A stretch of DNA of 64,000 bases from Dehalococcoidia bacterium (GTDB lineage Bacteria > Chloroflexota > Dehalococcoidia > DSTF01 > JACRBR01): NCBI GenBank assembly GCA_021731085.1, contig JAKFYB010000019.1:62001-126000 (forward strand). Direction: 5' to 3'. The position numbers and the translations under genes were made by a program. The notes under the pieces are model-generated. The model did not search any database. It was not told the DNA's origin and saw only the letters and a program-made list of their open reading frames with translations. Of the stretch, positions 8,017-16,544 are shown piece after piece. The first letter of the stretch is position 1, and every line of letters starts with the position of its first letter.

Positions 8017-9282
8017 TCAGCCGACGGACGCTACCGGGATCGCAGGTTGCTCGGCAACGCGCGGCCGCCTTAAAACCGGCCCCTGCTTGTCGAAGACGAT
8101 TTGCAGATCGCCCGTGTTGCGCGTACGGAACCCGGCCTCGGATGCGGCAAGGTAGTACTCCCACATCCGAATGAATCGGTCATCGAACCCCATCGCGCGA
8201 ATAGCGGGGAGTTCCGAGAGGAACCGCTGTCGCCAGTGACGAAGCGTGATCGCGTAGTGGTCGCCTATGTCCTCCAGACGCGTGATGAGGAGGCTAGTGC
8301 GGTTCAGCGCCCGCTCGAGTTCCGCAATCGAAGGAAGCATCCCGCCGGGGAAGATGTACTTTTGCACCCAATTCACGCCGTCCCGCAATGCCTCGAACGA
8401 CCTGTCCGGTACCGTGATGACTTGCATCACCATGCGCCCGCCGGGAAGCAACGCGCGGTCGCAGGCTTCGAAGAAAGTCGGGAAATACTCGGATCCCACG
8501 GCCTCGAACATCTCGATCGAAACGATCTTGTCGTACACGCCGCTGATGTTCCGGTAGTCGCAGAACTGGACGTCGATGAGGGACGCAAGCCCGGCGTCGG
8601 AGATTCTCTCGCGCGCGAGTGCGAGTTGCTCTTGCGAGATCGTGAGGCAGGTCACACGGCAGCCGTAGCTCTGCGCGGCATAGATCGCGAACCCGCCCCA
8701 GCCACAGCCGATCTCCAGCACGTGATCATCCACCGCTAGATCCGCCTGACGACAAATCCTGCGATACTTTTCGCGTTGCGCGTCCGCGAGGCAGTCGTCG
8801 GGCGATGCGAAATAGGCGCAAGAGTACGTCATCGTCTCGTCGAGGAACAATGAGAAGAACTCATTGCCCAGGTCGTAGTGCGCGTGGATGTTGTTTTTCG
8901 CCCGGTCAGGCGTGTTTCGGTTAGATTGGTGAACTCGAAGATCGCGGAGGCGCGATGGCAGCGCGAGCCAGCGGCCATCAAACCGCACACTCCGTCGACT
9001 TTCGATGGCCAACACCAGGAGCCCCACGAGGTCGTCCGAGGACCAGAGCCCGTCGACATACGCCTCGCCAAACCCCACTTCGCCCTGAAGAAGAGCGCGG
9101 CGGAAGAATTCGTCACTATGGATCTCCATCGTCGCACGCGGTTCTCCTCCCGGGCGACCGAACGTTTTGATGCTTCCGCCCGGGAGGCGAGCGAGTAGCT
9201 CTCCTTCCTGCAGCGCGGACCCAATAGCAAGCACCGTCCGACGCGCCAATTTGTCCGCGATCCGCGCGGCCGTCGACTTCAC
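8017..9282 (-). CDS. cyclopropane-fatty-acyl-phospholipid synthase-like methyltransferase
   Basis: 421 residues, full length for the family. The N-terminal domain includes GEAYVDGLW. AHYDLGNEFFSLFLDETMTYSCAYF and the SAM site VLEIGCGWGGFAIYAA (188-203) follow, with VSIEMFEAVG and the C-terminal HYAITLRHWRQRF. CFA enzymes transfer a methylene from SAM to the double bond of membrane phospholipids; close relatives instead methylate unsaturated chains, including one step of furan fatty acid synthesis. The GTG start overlaps the stop of the DUF1365 gene (GTGA), so the two are translationally coupled. Confidence 0.92.
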   Translation of the reverse strand: MKSTAARIADKLARRTVLAIGSALQEGELLARLPGGSIKTFGRPGGEPRATMEIHSDEFFRRALLQGEVGFGEAYVDGLWSSDDLVGLLVLAIESRRSVRFDGRWLALPSRLRDLRVHQSNRNTPDRAKNNIHAHYDLGNEFFSLFLDETMTYSCAYFASPDDCLADAQREKYRRICRQADLAVDDHVLEIGCGWGGFAIYAAQSYGCRVTCLTISQEQLALARERISDAGLASLIDVQFCDYRNISGVYDKIVSIEMFEAVGSEYFPTFFEACDRALLPGGRMVMQVITVPDRSFEALRDGVNWVQKYIFPGGMLPSIAELERALNRTSLLITRLEDIGDHYAITLRHWRQRFLSELPAIRAMGFDDRFIRMWEYYLAASEAGFRTRNTGDLQIVFDKQGPVLRRPRVAEQPAIPVASVG

Positions 9283-10031
9283 CGCTTCACCGCCTTCCGC
9301 CGGTGCGGCCGGTAACGCTCGCCGCTAAGCCAGACCTTGAGCCCGTGCCAGTGAATCAGGCCAATCGTCCTCAATGTGATGAACGGGTAGCGAACCAGCA
9401 TGCGCCCGACATTCGCGTTTGTGAGTGTGCGTGGCTGGAGCTCGAGCTGCGCCTGGAAAAACATCTCCGATCCGTGGAACTCGTCGATGCGAATATCAAG
9501 CCTGCCCGACGGGTCTTCGCGCACCCGGAACTCGTAGCGGGCCTCCATGTCGATGAACGGAGAGACGTAGAAGTCCTTGTCGACCCGCGAAAAATAGACA
9601 CCGTCTTCATCCGGCAAACGTGCAAGGTCATAGATGTGTTGTTCACCGTGCGTGTTGTGCACCTCCGCCATCACGTGGCGCAGATCGCCCGCCGCAGAGT
9701 GGACAAGATAGAAACTGACGGGATTGAAGACGTACCCGAGGATGCGCGTGTTGGTCAGCAGCGATACACGTGCATCCTCCACGTCCACGCCGCACTCGGC
9801 CAGGTGGACGCGGACGTCCGTGCGCACGTCCGCGCGCCCTTCGCTGAAATGGTCGCGGTCCAAGAACGACATCACGTTGAAGCGGTTGTAGCTCAGCGGC
9901 GCGATGCGACGCGAAACTTCGGGCAATTCGTCAAGGTCGAAGTCACAGTAGTAGACACCGTAGGAGAATTCGTATGACGTTGGCGATGTCCTCCGATGGC
10001 GAACGTGGCCGGTAAACAGCTGGGATCTCAT
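9279..10031 (-). CDS. DUF1365 domain protein
   Basis: 250 residues that match DUF1365 along their length: SQLFTGHVRHRRTSPTSYEFSYGVYY, LLTNTRILGYVFNPVSFYLV, AEVHNTHGEQHIYDL and DKDFYVSPFIDMEARYEF. The family has no established enzyme activity but is almost always found between a flavin oxidoreductase and a CFA-like synthase, as here. The ATG overlaps the oxidoreductase stop (ATGA) and its own stop overlaps the CFA start. This suggests a three-protein unit acting on the same lipid. Confidence 0.9.
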   Translation of the reverse strand: MRSQLFTGHVRHRRTSPTSYEFSYGVYYCDFDLDELPEVSRRIAPLSYNRFNVMSFLDRDHFSEGRADVRTDVRVHLAECGVDVEDARVSLLTNTRILGYVFNPVSFYLVHSAAGDLRHVMAEVHNTHGEQHIYDLARLPDEDGVYFSRVDKDFYVSPFIDMEARYEFRVREDPSGRLDIRIDEFHGSEMFFQAQLELQPRTLTNANVGRMLVRYPFITLRTIGLIHWHGLKVWLSGERYRPHRRKAVKR

Positions 10032-11275
10032 GCCGGTACTCCCAATAACGCCGCCACCCTCACTCCAGATTGGAACCCGTCTTCGTGAAAGCCATAGCCC
10101 AGGTGAGCACCGGCATAGTAGGTGTGCCGCGTGCCGTTCAAGCTCGATAGCGCTTGTTGAGCCGCGAGCGTTTCGAATGAGTAGGCCGGATGCTCGTAGG
10201 CCAACTCGCGGATGACTGTAGCGGGTGCGACGGAGGCGTTGAGTGAGACGCAGTAGTCGACCGGTTCATCCAGTGCCTGCAGTCGGTTGAGATGGTAGGT
10301 CATTCCCAACACGGTTCCGCCGAGTCGGCAGTCGTCCGTTGCGTAGTTCCAGGAAGCGCGCGCAGCCGGCCGGTGCGGGAGCATCGCCGAGTCGGTGTGT
10401 AGAATCGCTCGGTTTACCGTATATGAGAATCCGCCGAGGGCACGCTTCTCCGCGTTCGACGGATCGGCAAGCAGCTTTAGCGCCTGGTCCGCATGGCAAG
10501 CAAGCACGACCTTGTCGAATCCGCGTTCGCGACCGTCGGCGAACGCAATTCGTACGCCTTCCGCGTCGCGCCAAACGGCTCGTACCGGCGTGGACAGCCG
10601 CACGCGACAGTCGAATGATGCCGTCAGCCGGCGAACGTACTCGCGCGAGCCGCCTCGAACGGTGCGCCACACAAACGCCGGTTGAAGGCCTATGATCCCG
10701 TGATTCTGCAAGAACGCCAGGAAATATCGCGCGGGCAGGTCACCGACCGCGGCCGGCGGGGTCGACCACACAGCCGACGCCAGCGGCACGATGAAATGAC
10801 GCACGAATTCCCCGCTGTATCCTCGGTCTTCTAGAAAGGCATCCAGTGTCGCCTGCTCGTAACTCCCCGTGCTCAACACGCGACGCGTATCGCGAAAGAA
10901 TCGCAGGATGTCCCATCCGAGACGCCAACGCGCCGAGCGCAGCACGTTCGATCGCTGGGCGAGCATGCCGCCCAGCCCGCGGCTGCTGTACTCAACGCGA
11001 CACGCGCGGCACCTCACGCTGATCGACATGTCCCCTACATTAGTTGCTACGCCGAGTTCGTGGAGTAGTCCGCTGAAACCTGGATAGGTGTGCTCGTTGT
11101 AGACGATGAAACCCGTATCAAGTCCAAGGTCACGACCGTCGGCATCGACGTTGACGGTGTTGGCATGCCCGCCGGCGTAGTCGCTACGCTCGAACACCTC
11201 GATCTCGTGCGCGCGGTTCAGAAGGTATGCCGCTGCGAGGCCCGATATGCCCCCTCCGACAACAGCGATCTTCAC
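10028..11275 (-). CDS. FAD-dependent oxidoreductase (NAD/FAD-binding protein of the CFA cluster)
   Basis: 415 residues. The dinucleotide-binding motif G7-G-G-I-S-G12 follows VKIAVVG, and the second strand ends EVFERSDYAGGHANT. The body resembles amine oxidase/desaturase-type flavoproteins (COG2907-like), with YAGAHLGYGFHEDG near the C-terminus as part of the FAD site. Its partner genes are DUF1365 and CFA synthase. In Rhodobacter a similar set sits in the photo-oxidative-stress regulon and related genes act in furan fatty acid synthesis; the match here is by content only. GTG at 11275 is chosen because it opens the Rossmann fold; an in-frame start at 11344 would add 23 basic residues. Confidence 0.85.
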   Translation of the reverse strand: MKIAVVGGGISGLAAAYLLNRAHEIEVFERSDYAGGHANTVNVDADGRDLGLDTGFIVYNEHTYPGFSGLLHELGVATNVGDMSISVRCRACRVEYSSRGLGGMLAQRSNVLRSARWRLGWDILRFFRDTRRVLSTGSYEQATLDAFLEDRGYSGEFVRHFIVPLASAVWSTPPAAVGDLPARYFLAFLQNHGIIGLQPAFVWRTVRGGSREYVRRLTASFDCRVRLSTPVRAVWRDAEGVRIAFADGRERGFDKVVLACHADQALKLLADPSNAEKRALGGFSYTVNRAILHTDSAMLPHRPAARASWNYATDDCRLGGTVLGMTYHLNRLQALDEPVDYCVSLNASVAPATVIRELAYEHPAYSFETLAAQQALSSLNGTRHTYYAGAHLGYGFHEDGFQSGVRVAALLGVPA

Positions 11276-11428
11276 TGTGCCACCCCGACGAGAACTACGC
11301 GCGACCGCGCCCACAACCGCCCGTGCAATCGGCCCAACTGACACACGAGAACGCGCGGCACAACTTCACCTTCACCGCCGCCCAACGCTGCGCTCGGGAG
11401 GCGCTCAAACGCGTGAATCGGCGCGCGA

Positions 11429-12517
11429 TTAACTGGCTTCAAGGCGAAAGTCCAACTGGCGGGCGACCCATGAACGCATCAGGCCTCGCACGCGCTCGTA
11501 GACTCCCCCGTAAAGAAGGAATCCGCTGTCTTCACGTTGGTGTTCGCGCTTGAGGATGTACGATAGTCCGACCCGTTCCAGTAGCGCTTCGCCCAGTAGG
11601 CCGTAGCCCGGTCCGCCTAGTCGATCAAGCGCGGTACGGACCACCGCGGGAGATACAGGTCCCAGCGTCATGCCTCGTGCCGCGGCGATCTCGACAAGCA
11701 ATGCGCCTGAGCGGCGCGTGTCCGTCATCGTCTCGTGTATCAGCCTGACGAGATCACGGGTAATTCGCTCGAAATCTGCACCCATCAATGGCATCCACCG
11801 CCCGACGGAGTGCTGGAGATCCGGTGCAAGCGTGTTACCGGGCATCTCGAACTTGAGCAGCGCTTCGGCAACGAACTTCATCAGGCGCGGATCAGCCTCG
11901 ATCTGCAGCGCCGTCATATCGCGATACCAGACCGTGTGGAGCGTCTCCCGCCGCTTGATGCGCGTAGCCATATACGCAGCGGTCGGCGACGCGTGGCGCA
12001 ACATCGCGGCGATAAGTCCATGCCAGTTGTCTGTAAGATACTCCTGGACAATCCCGAACGTCGTCACGTGCACCGGGGTATCGCCTCCCCGGTGTGTGTA
12101 GTCGATCTCCTGCGTGTGGCGAATCTCTCGATCGAGTTGTGCTTCACTAAACCCAAGGCTCATAAGGATGAACTTGTACGGCGCGTGGTGCGTCAATTCG
12201 TCGGGTACCCAGACGCGCTCGTTGAACCGTGCGAGCCACGGAGCGTTGAAACGATCCGCGCGTTCCGCAAACGCATCACCGTAGGTCTCAGTCGCACATT
12301 CTGTTAGCAAGGCGAGCTTCAAGATGCCTACGAAATCGTCTTCAGACAGGCCATCGGGCAGTGTGCCCAGAACCGATCGCACGTCGAGCTGCTCCTGCAG
12401 TGCGCGGAACTCTTCGACATCAATGGTGTCGCCGGGCTGCGACTCTATCCGGCTGACCAATCCGTCTAGCTTCGTCAGGGCGTCCGAATTGAGAGCGTAT
12501 TGCTGACCTGTAGGCAT
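11429..12517 (-). CDS. acyl-ACP desaturase-like diiron protein
   Basis: 362 residues. WVPDELTHHAPYKFILMSLG and, about 80 residues later, RRETLHTVWYRDM supply two E-x-x-H iron-ligand motifs in the ferritin-like four-helix arrangement of soluble stearoyl-ACP desaturases. VTTFGIVQEYLTDNWHGLIAAML lies between them. The plant/mycobacterial consensus EENRH is changed to DELTHH in the first motif. Desaturation of an acyl chain would provide the double bond used by the CFA-like methyltransferase downstream. ATG at 12517 is preferred over a start 66 bases upstream because the extension is unlike the family. Gaps to merR (101 bases) and to the FAD gene (153 bases) leave operon status open. Confidence 0.75.
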   Translation of the reverse strand: MPTGQQYALNSDALTKLDGLVSRIESQPGDTIDVEEFRALQEQLDVRSVLGTLPDGLSEDDFVGILKLALLTECATETYGDAFAERADRFNAPWLARFNERVWVPDELTHHAPYKFILMSLGFSEAQLDREIRHTQEIDYTHRGGDTPVHVTTFGIVQEYLTDNWHGLIAAMLRHASPTAAYMATRIKRRETLHTVWYRDMTALQIEADPRLMKFVAEALLKFEMPGNTLAPDLQHSVGRWMPLMGADFERITRDLVRLIHETMTDTRRSGALLVEIAAARGMTLGPVSPAVVRTALDRLGGPGYGLLGEALLERVGLSYILKREHQREDSGFLLYGGVYERVRGLMRSWVARQLDFRLEAS

Positions 12518-12618
12518 CGACGTTGCTCTTTCAACTTCAGTGATTGTAGTTCGCGCTCGAGAGCAGAGTCGATCACCCCGCACTAATTTGCGATTTAACT
12601 AGGCCCTCTACCCGTTGG

Positions 12619-13491
12619 CTACGGCGCCATGATCTCGTCCGCGGCAGAGACCGGATCGCCGACGAGCCATTCCGCACCACACGCTTCTGCAAGGGACTGA
12701 CTTGCGCCGGCGCCCGCGATCGCGACACGCGCCACTTCCGTGATCTTGTGCAAGGCTGTCCTCATATCTGCCAAACGACCGGCATCTGCCGCCGCGATGA
12801 CCACGATCGCCGGAGTGATGTTCTCTACTGCTCCGACGAGATCAGCAGCGGGGGTCCGGGCACCCAGGTAGGTGACTCGCCACCCGCGGTTTCCCAGCGC
12901 AATTCCCAGCATCATCAGAGGAATGTCGTGCTCCTCGTCCGGCGGGCAGGCGAGGATTGCCCGGGGGCCGATACCGTCCTCCCACCCACGGGCCAGCCCA
13001 CCGAGCCGTTGGCGGATGAGATTGCTCGCGAAGTGCTCTTGCGCGATTGAGAGCAATCCTCGCTCCCAAAGTTGGCCGATCTCGCGGAGTGCCGGCAGAA
13101 ACAGCGACCGCATGATCGTTTCGGCGTCAAACTCCATCAGGAGCTGGTCGATTGAGCGTTGCGCCTCGGCCTCATCGTAGGAAAACAGCGCCAAACTAAA
13201 CGCGCTCGCACGCTGATCGAACGGCGAAGGCCCAAATCCGGGCGCTTCGACAACTGCAACTGGCCCCCGCAGGACTTGCTGCGCCGCTTGACTTGCCGAC
13301 GCACCTTGAGCCAAGAGAAGCTTCATCGCGCGAATCCGTGACACATCGGAAGCTGGGTACAGCCTGAACCCTCCGTCAGAGCGCTGCGGCGAGAAAAGGT
13401 GATACCGGCGCTCCCAAGCCCGGAGCACCTCCGGACTGACACCGGTCCGCCGACTGAGCTCACCGATTCGAAGAAGGGCATCGTGCGTCAT
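12619..13491 (-). CDS. MerR-type regulator with B12-binding domain (CarH/LitR-like)
   Basis: 290 residues. The N-terminal winged helix reads RIGELSRRTGVSPEVLRAWERRYHLFSPQRSDGGFRLY. A helical B12-cap domain holds LWERGLLSIAQEHFAS, matching the W-x9-EH motif of CarH photoreceptors. The Rossmann-type domain begins PDEEHDIPLMMLG, with His in the place of the lower cobalt ligand. In CarH, adenosylcobalamin keeps the DNA-bound tetramer together in the dark and light breaks it. The residue after the motif Trp is Glu, not the His that forms the light-state bis-His adduct in Thermus CarH. It diverges from the photolyase gene across a 102-bp promoter region, its likely target. Confidence 0.88.
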   Translation of the reverse strand: MTHDALLRIGELSRRTGVSPEVLRAWERRYHLFSPQRSDGGFRLYPASDVSRIRAMKLLLAQGASASQAAQQVLRGPVAVVEAPGFGPSPFDQRASAFSLALFSYDEAEAQRSIDQLLMEFDAETIMRSLFLPALREIGQLWERGLLSIAQEHFASNLIRQRLGGLARGWEDGIGPRAILACPPDEEHDIPLMMLGIALGNRGWRVTYLGARTPAADLVGAVENITPAIVVIAAADAGRLADMRTALHKITEVARVAIAGAGASQSLAEACGAEWLVGDPVSAADEIMAP

Positions 13492-13543
13492 TCGCGCATG
13501 ATACAGACTTTGTCCAAGGATATCTAGGCATAGGTTTGACTGA

Positions 13544-13576
13544 TTGACCAAAACTCTGTACCGTCCCTATACAGAG
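13544..13576 (+). promoter_or_regulatory. photolyase promoter with palindromic operator over the -10
   Basis: TTGACC (13544-13549), 18-bp spacer, TATACA (13568-13573). The inverted repeat CTCTGTA (13554-13560) / TACAGAG (13570-13576) covers the spacer and the -10 box, the place where a MerR/CarH-type repressor would block RNA polymerase. A partial copy, TACAGA at 13502-13507, sits next to the regulator's own start, consistent with autoregulation. Confidence 0.6.
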
Positions 13577-13593
13577 GTAGTAGGGGTCACATC

Positions 13594-15105
13594 ATGAGTG
13601 AGTCGCGGAGTGCCCTAGCTCTATCGTCGGTGCCTGCGCTTCGGGTCGGGTCGCTGAACCGCCACCCGCCGGCGCCCAACGGGAACTACATCCTGTACTG
13701 GATGACGGCGTTCAGGCGAACGCGCCACAACTTCGCTTTGCAGCGCGCTGTTGAATGGGCCAACGAACTTCAGAGGCCGCTGATCGTCCTCGAGGCGCTG
13801 CGCGTGGACTACCCCTGGGCTTCCGACCGGTTTCATCGCTTCATCCTCGACGGGATGGCAAGCAATCGGGCGGCGTTCGCGCCGACCAATGCGACCTACT
13901 ATCCCTACGCTGAGCACGAACCGGGTGCCGGAAAGGGGCTAGTGCGTGCCCTGGCGTCTCAAGCATGTGTGGTCGTCACGGACGACTACCCCGCGTTCTT
14001 CCTTCCTCGCGCCGCAAGCGCCGCCGCCGCGAGCGTCGATGTCCTGAAGGAAGCTGTGGACTCAAACGGCATCCACGCCCTTCGTGCACCGGGCAAGGAG
14101 TTCGCGACCGCGCATGCTTTTCGGCGATGGCTGCAGAGCAACATCTCCGAAGACCTCGAGACGTTCCCACTTGCGGATCCGCTGTCGGACCTGCCGTCCA
14201 CGCGACGTGCCGAAGTGCCCGATGCGATAACGACGCGCTGGCCGATGGCGGACCTCGAGCCAGCAGTTACTAACAAACTGATCCGAGCGCTTCCACTGGA
14301 CCACTCCGTCGCCCCGGTCGATCAGATGGGTGGCGCTCGTGCTGCTGGCGCCCGACTCAGCAACTTCATTGACCGACTCGCGCGATACGATGCCGAGCGC
14401 AACCATCCGGACAGCGGTGGTGGAAGCGGATTGTCACCCTATCTGCACTTCGGTCACATTTCTTCGCACGAAATATTCCGGGCCGTCGCTGATGCAGAGA
14501 GCTGGTCCGTTGCCGACATATCCGGCCGACGTGATGGCGGCCGCAGCGGTTTCTGGGGCATGAGTGATCCCGCTGAGGCGTTCCTCGACGAGTTGATTAC
14601 GTGGCGCGAGCTGGGGTTCAACTTCTGCGCTCACCGGAACGACTACGACCACTACGGGTCGCTGCCGGAGTGGTCGCGCCGGACGCTAGAAGAACGAGCG
14701 TCAGATCCGCGGCCTGAGCAGTACAGTCTTGAGGAGCTCGAGCAGGCCTGCACAGCCGATTCGCTCTGGAACGCCGCGCAGACGCAACTTCTGCGTGACG
14801 GCGTGATTCATAACTATCTGCGCATGTTGTGGGGCAAGCGGATCCTCGAATGGACGCAGTCACCGCGGGAAGCGCTCGATCGAATGATCCACCTCAACAA
14901 CAAATACGCATTGGACGGGCGCGACCCGAATTCGTACAGCGGTGTCTTCTGGGTGCTCGGTCGCTATGATCGCGCTTGGGGTCCACGCCGCCCGATCTTC
15001 GGCACAGTCCGTTACATGAGTTCGGCAAATACCGCTCGGAAGCTCCGCGTGAGGGATTACATGAACCGGTATGCACCGCGGAGCCAGCAAAGCATGTCCC
15101 GGTGA
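13594..15105 (+). CDS. phr: class II CPD photolyase (deoxyribodipyrimidine photo-lyase)
   Basis: 503 residues. Class II landmarks appear in order: YILYWMTAFRRTRHNFALQ at the N-terminus, SPYLHFGHIS, ELITWRELGFNFC, LLRDGVIHNYLRMLWGKRILEW, NNKYALDGRDPNSYSG and WVLGRYDRAWGPRRPIFG. The enzyme binds FAD in the C-terminal helical domain and uses blue light to split cyclobutane pyrimidine dimers. The ATG follows an AGGTAGTAGGGG stretch. Its stop overlaps the GTG of the next gene by four bases (GTGA), so the two are translationally coupled. Divergent placement from the B12 regulator predicts light induction. Confidence 0.95.
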   Translation: MSESRSALALSSVPALRVGSLNRHPPAPNGNYILYWMTAFRRTRHNFALQRAVEWANELQRPLIVLEALRVDYPWASDRFHRFILDGMASNRAAFAPTNATYYPYAEHEPGAGKGLVRALASQACVVVTDDYPAFFLPRAASAAAASVDVLKEAVDSNGIHALRAPGKEFATAHAFRRWLQSNISEDLETFPLADPLSDLPSTRRAEVPDAITTRWPMADLEPAVTNKLIRALPLDHSVAPVDQMGGARAAGARLSNFIDRLARYDAERNHPDSGGGSGLSPYLHFGHISSHEIFRAVADAESWSVADISGRRDGGRSGFWGMSDPAEAFLDELITWRELGFNFCAHRNDYDHYGSLPEWSRRTLEERASDPRPEQYSLEELEQACTADSLWNAAQTQLLRDGVIHNYLRMLWGKRILEWTQSPREALDRMIHLNNKYALDGRDPNSYSGVFWVLGRYDRAWGPRRPIFGTVRYMSSANTARKLRVRDYMNRYAPRSQQSMSR

Positions 15106-16544
15106 ATATCTTGGTCGCCGGTGCAACCGGATTTGTCGGGTCACATCTCGTCCCCAGTTTGCTAGAGGACGGGCACCACGTGCGCTGCATGTCTCGCAAT
15201 CCCGACCGCGCAGGCCCCCGACTGCCTAGTGGCGTCGAGATCGTGCCGGGAGACGTTCACGATGCGGCATCGCTCGCGACTGCACTGAACGGGATGGAGG
15301 CGGCGTTCTATCTCGTTCACTCGATGGAAAGCGGCGAGTTTGATTTTGAGGAACGCGACCGAGATGCCGCGCGTCAATTCGCGTCTGCGGCCGATCGCGC
15401 CGGCATCATGCGCATCTTCTTCCTCGGCGGGCTTGGCGACGAGGCATCACAGCTCAGCGCGCACCTGAGGAGCCGCCAGGAGGTGGGTGTGCTGCTCCGA
15501 TCCGGTTCCACACCCGTTACCGAATTGCGTGCCGGTCTGATCATCGGTCCGGGCTCGGCGTCCTACGTCATGCTTCAGCAGCTTGTCGAGCGCCTGCCAG
15601 TGATGATTACACCACGGTGGGTCGACACCCAGACGCAACCAATCGCCATCGCAGATGTCATCCGATACCTGGTCGCCGCATTGAACGACTCGTCTGCCGA
15701 AGACGCAACATTCGAAATCGGCGGTCCCGAAGTGATGACCTACCGATCGATGATGATGCGCTACGCCCGGGCGCGCGGGTTGAGACGAATTATGCTGCCG
15801 GTGCCTGTACTCACGCCGCGCCTGTCCTCGTACTGGGTCGATGTAATCACAGATGTCTCAGCGTCGCTGGCCCGACCACTGATCGAAGGCCTGCGCAGCG
15901 AGATGATCGTTCGCAACGATTCTGCAGCACGCCAATTCGGCACGGCGGCGACGGGATTCGAGGAGGCGCTTGCTGTTGCGGAGAAGGCGCGCGTCAGTCG
16001 CCGCGAAGCGCCGCTCGTGTGGCTCGTCCGGCTGCCACGGCACCTAAGCGAGTTCGCAAATCGCCGATTCCTCCCGCCGGTGTTGTCCGATGAGCAGGTG
16101 CGCCGATCGCAGGTAGATGCTGCGGAGCTTTGGCGAAGCGCTGTGGAAATTGGTGGGCGCCGCGGCTATCCGACGATGGATCCATTGTGGCAGCTACGCG
16201 GCTGGCTGGACCGCTTCCTCGGTGGTCCAGGCCTGAATCGCTCAGGCCCGACAGCCAGTGACGTGCGCGTGGGTGACCGGCTTGATTTCTGGGAGGTGGT
16301 GGAGCTTGAGCCGGGCCATCGCTTGCGAATGCGGGCGTTGATGAAGGTTCCAGGCGAGGCCGAACTTGAGATCGCGGTGCATCAAGAGGAAGGAGCGACC
16401 ATCCTCGTACAGAAGGCGCGCTTCACCCCGCGTGGAATCGCGGGCCGCTTGTACTGGTGGTCACTCTACCCTGTACATGCGCTCATCTTCTCGCGTATGG
16501 CGCGGCGCATCGTTGAGCGAGCCAAGAACCGGCGTCAGTCATGA
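15102..16544 (+). CDS. NAD(P)-binding SDR fused to DUF2867
   Basis: 480 residues. The N-terminal atypical SDR/NmrA-like domain (about 1-270) opens VNILVAGATGFVGSHLVPSLLEDGHHVRCMSRNP, with FYLVHSM and FLGGLGDE. The C-terminal 150 residues, beginning around the GDRLDFWEVVELEPGHRLRMRA segment, match DUF2867. The fused architecture is recurrent beside bacterial light-induced photolyase genes; its substrate is unknown. The GTG start overlaps the photolyase stop codon. An in-frame upstream start inside the photolyase is rejected because the Rossmann motif begins right at this GTG. Confidence 0.88.
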   Translation: MNILVAGATGFVGSHLVPSLLEDGHHVRCMSRNPDRAGPRLPSGVEIVPGDVHDAASLATALNGMEAAFYLVHSMESGEFDFEERDRDAARQFASAADRAGIMRIFFLGGLGDEASQLSAHLRSRQEVGVLLRSGSTPVTELRAGLIIGPGSASYVMLQQLVERLPVMITPRWVDTQTQPIAIADVIRYLVAALNDSSAEDATFEIGGPEVMTYRSMMMRYARARGLRRIMLPVPVLTPRLSSYWVDVITDVSASLARPLIEGLRSEMIVRNDSAARQFGTAATGFEEALAVAEKARVSRREAPLVWLVRLPRHLSEFANRRFLPPVLSDEQVRRSQVDAAELWRSAVEIGGRRGYPTMDPLWQLRGWLDRFLGGPGLNRSGPTASDVRVGDRLDFWEVVELEPGHRLRMRALMKVPGEAELEIAVHQEEGATILVQKARFTPRGIAGRLYWWSLYPVHALIFSRMARRIVERAKNRRQS

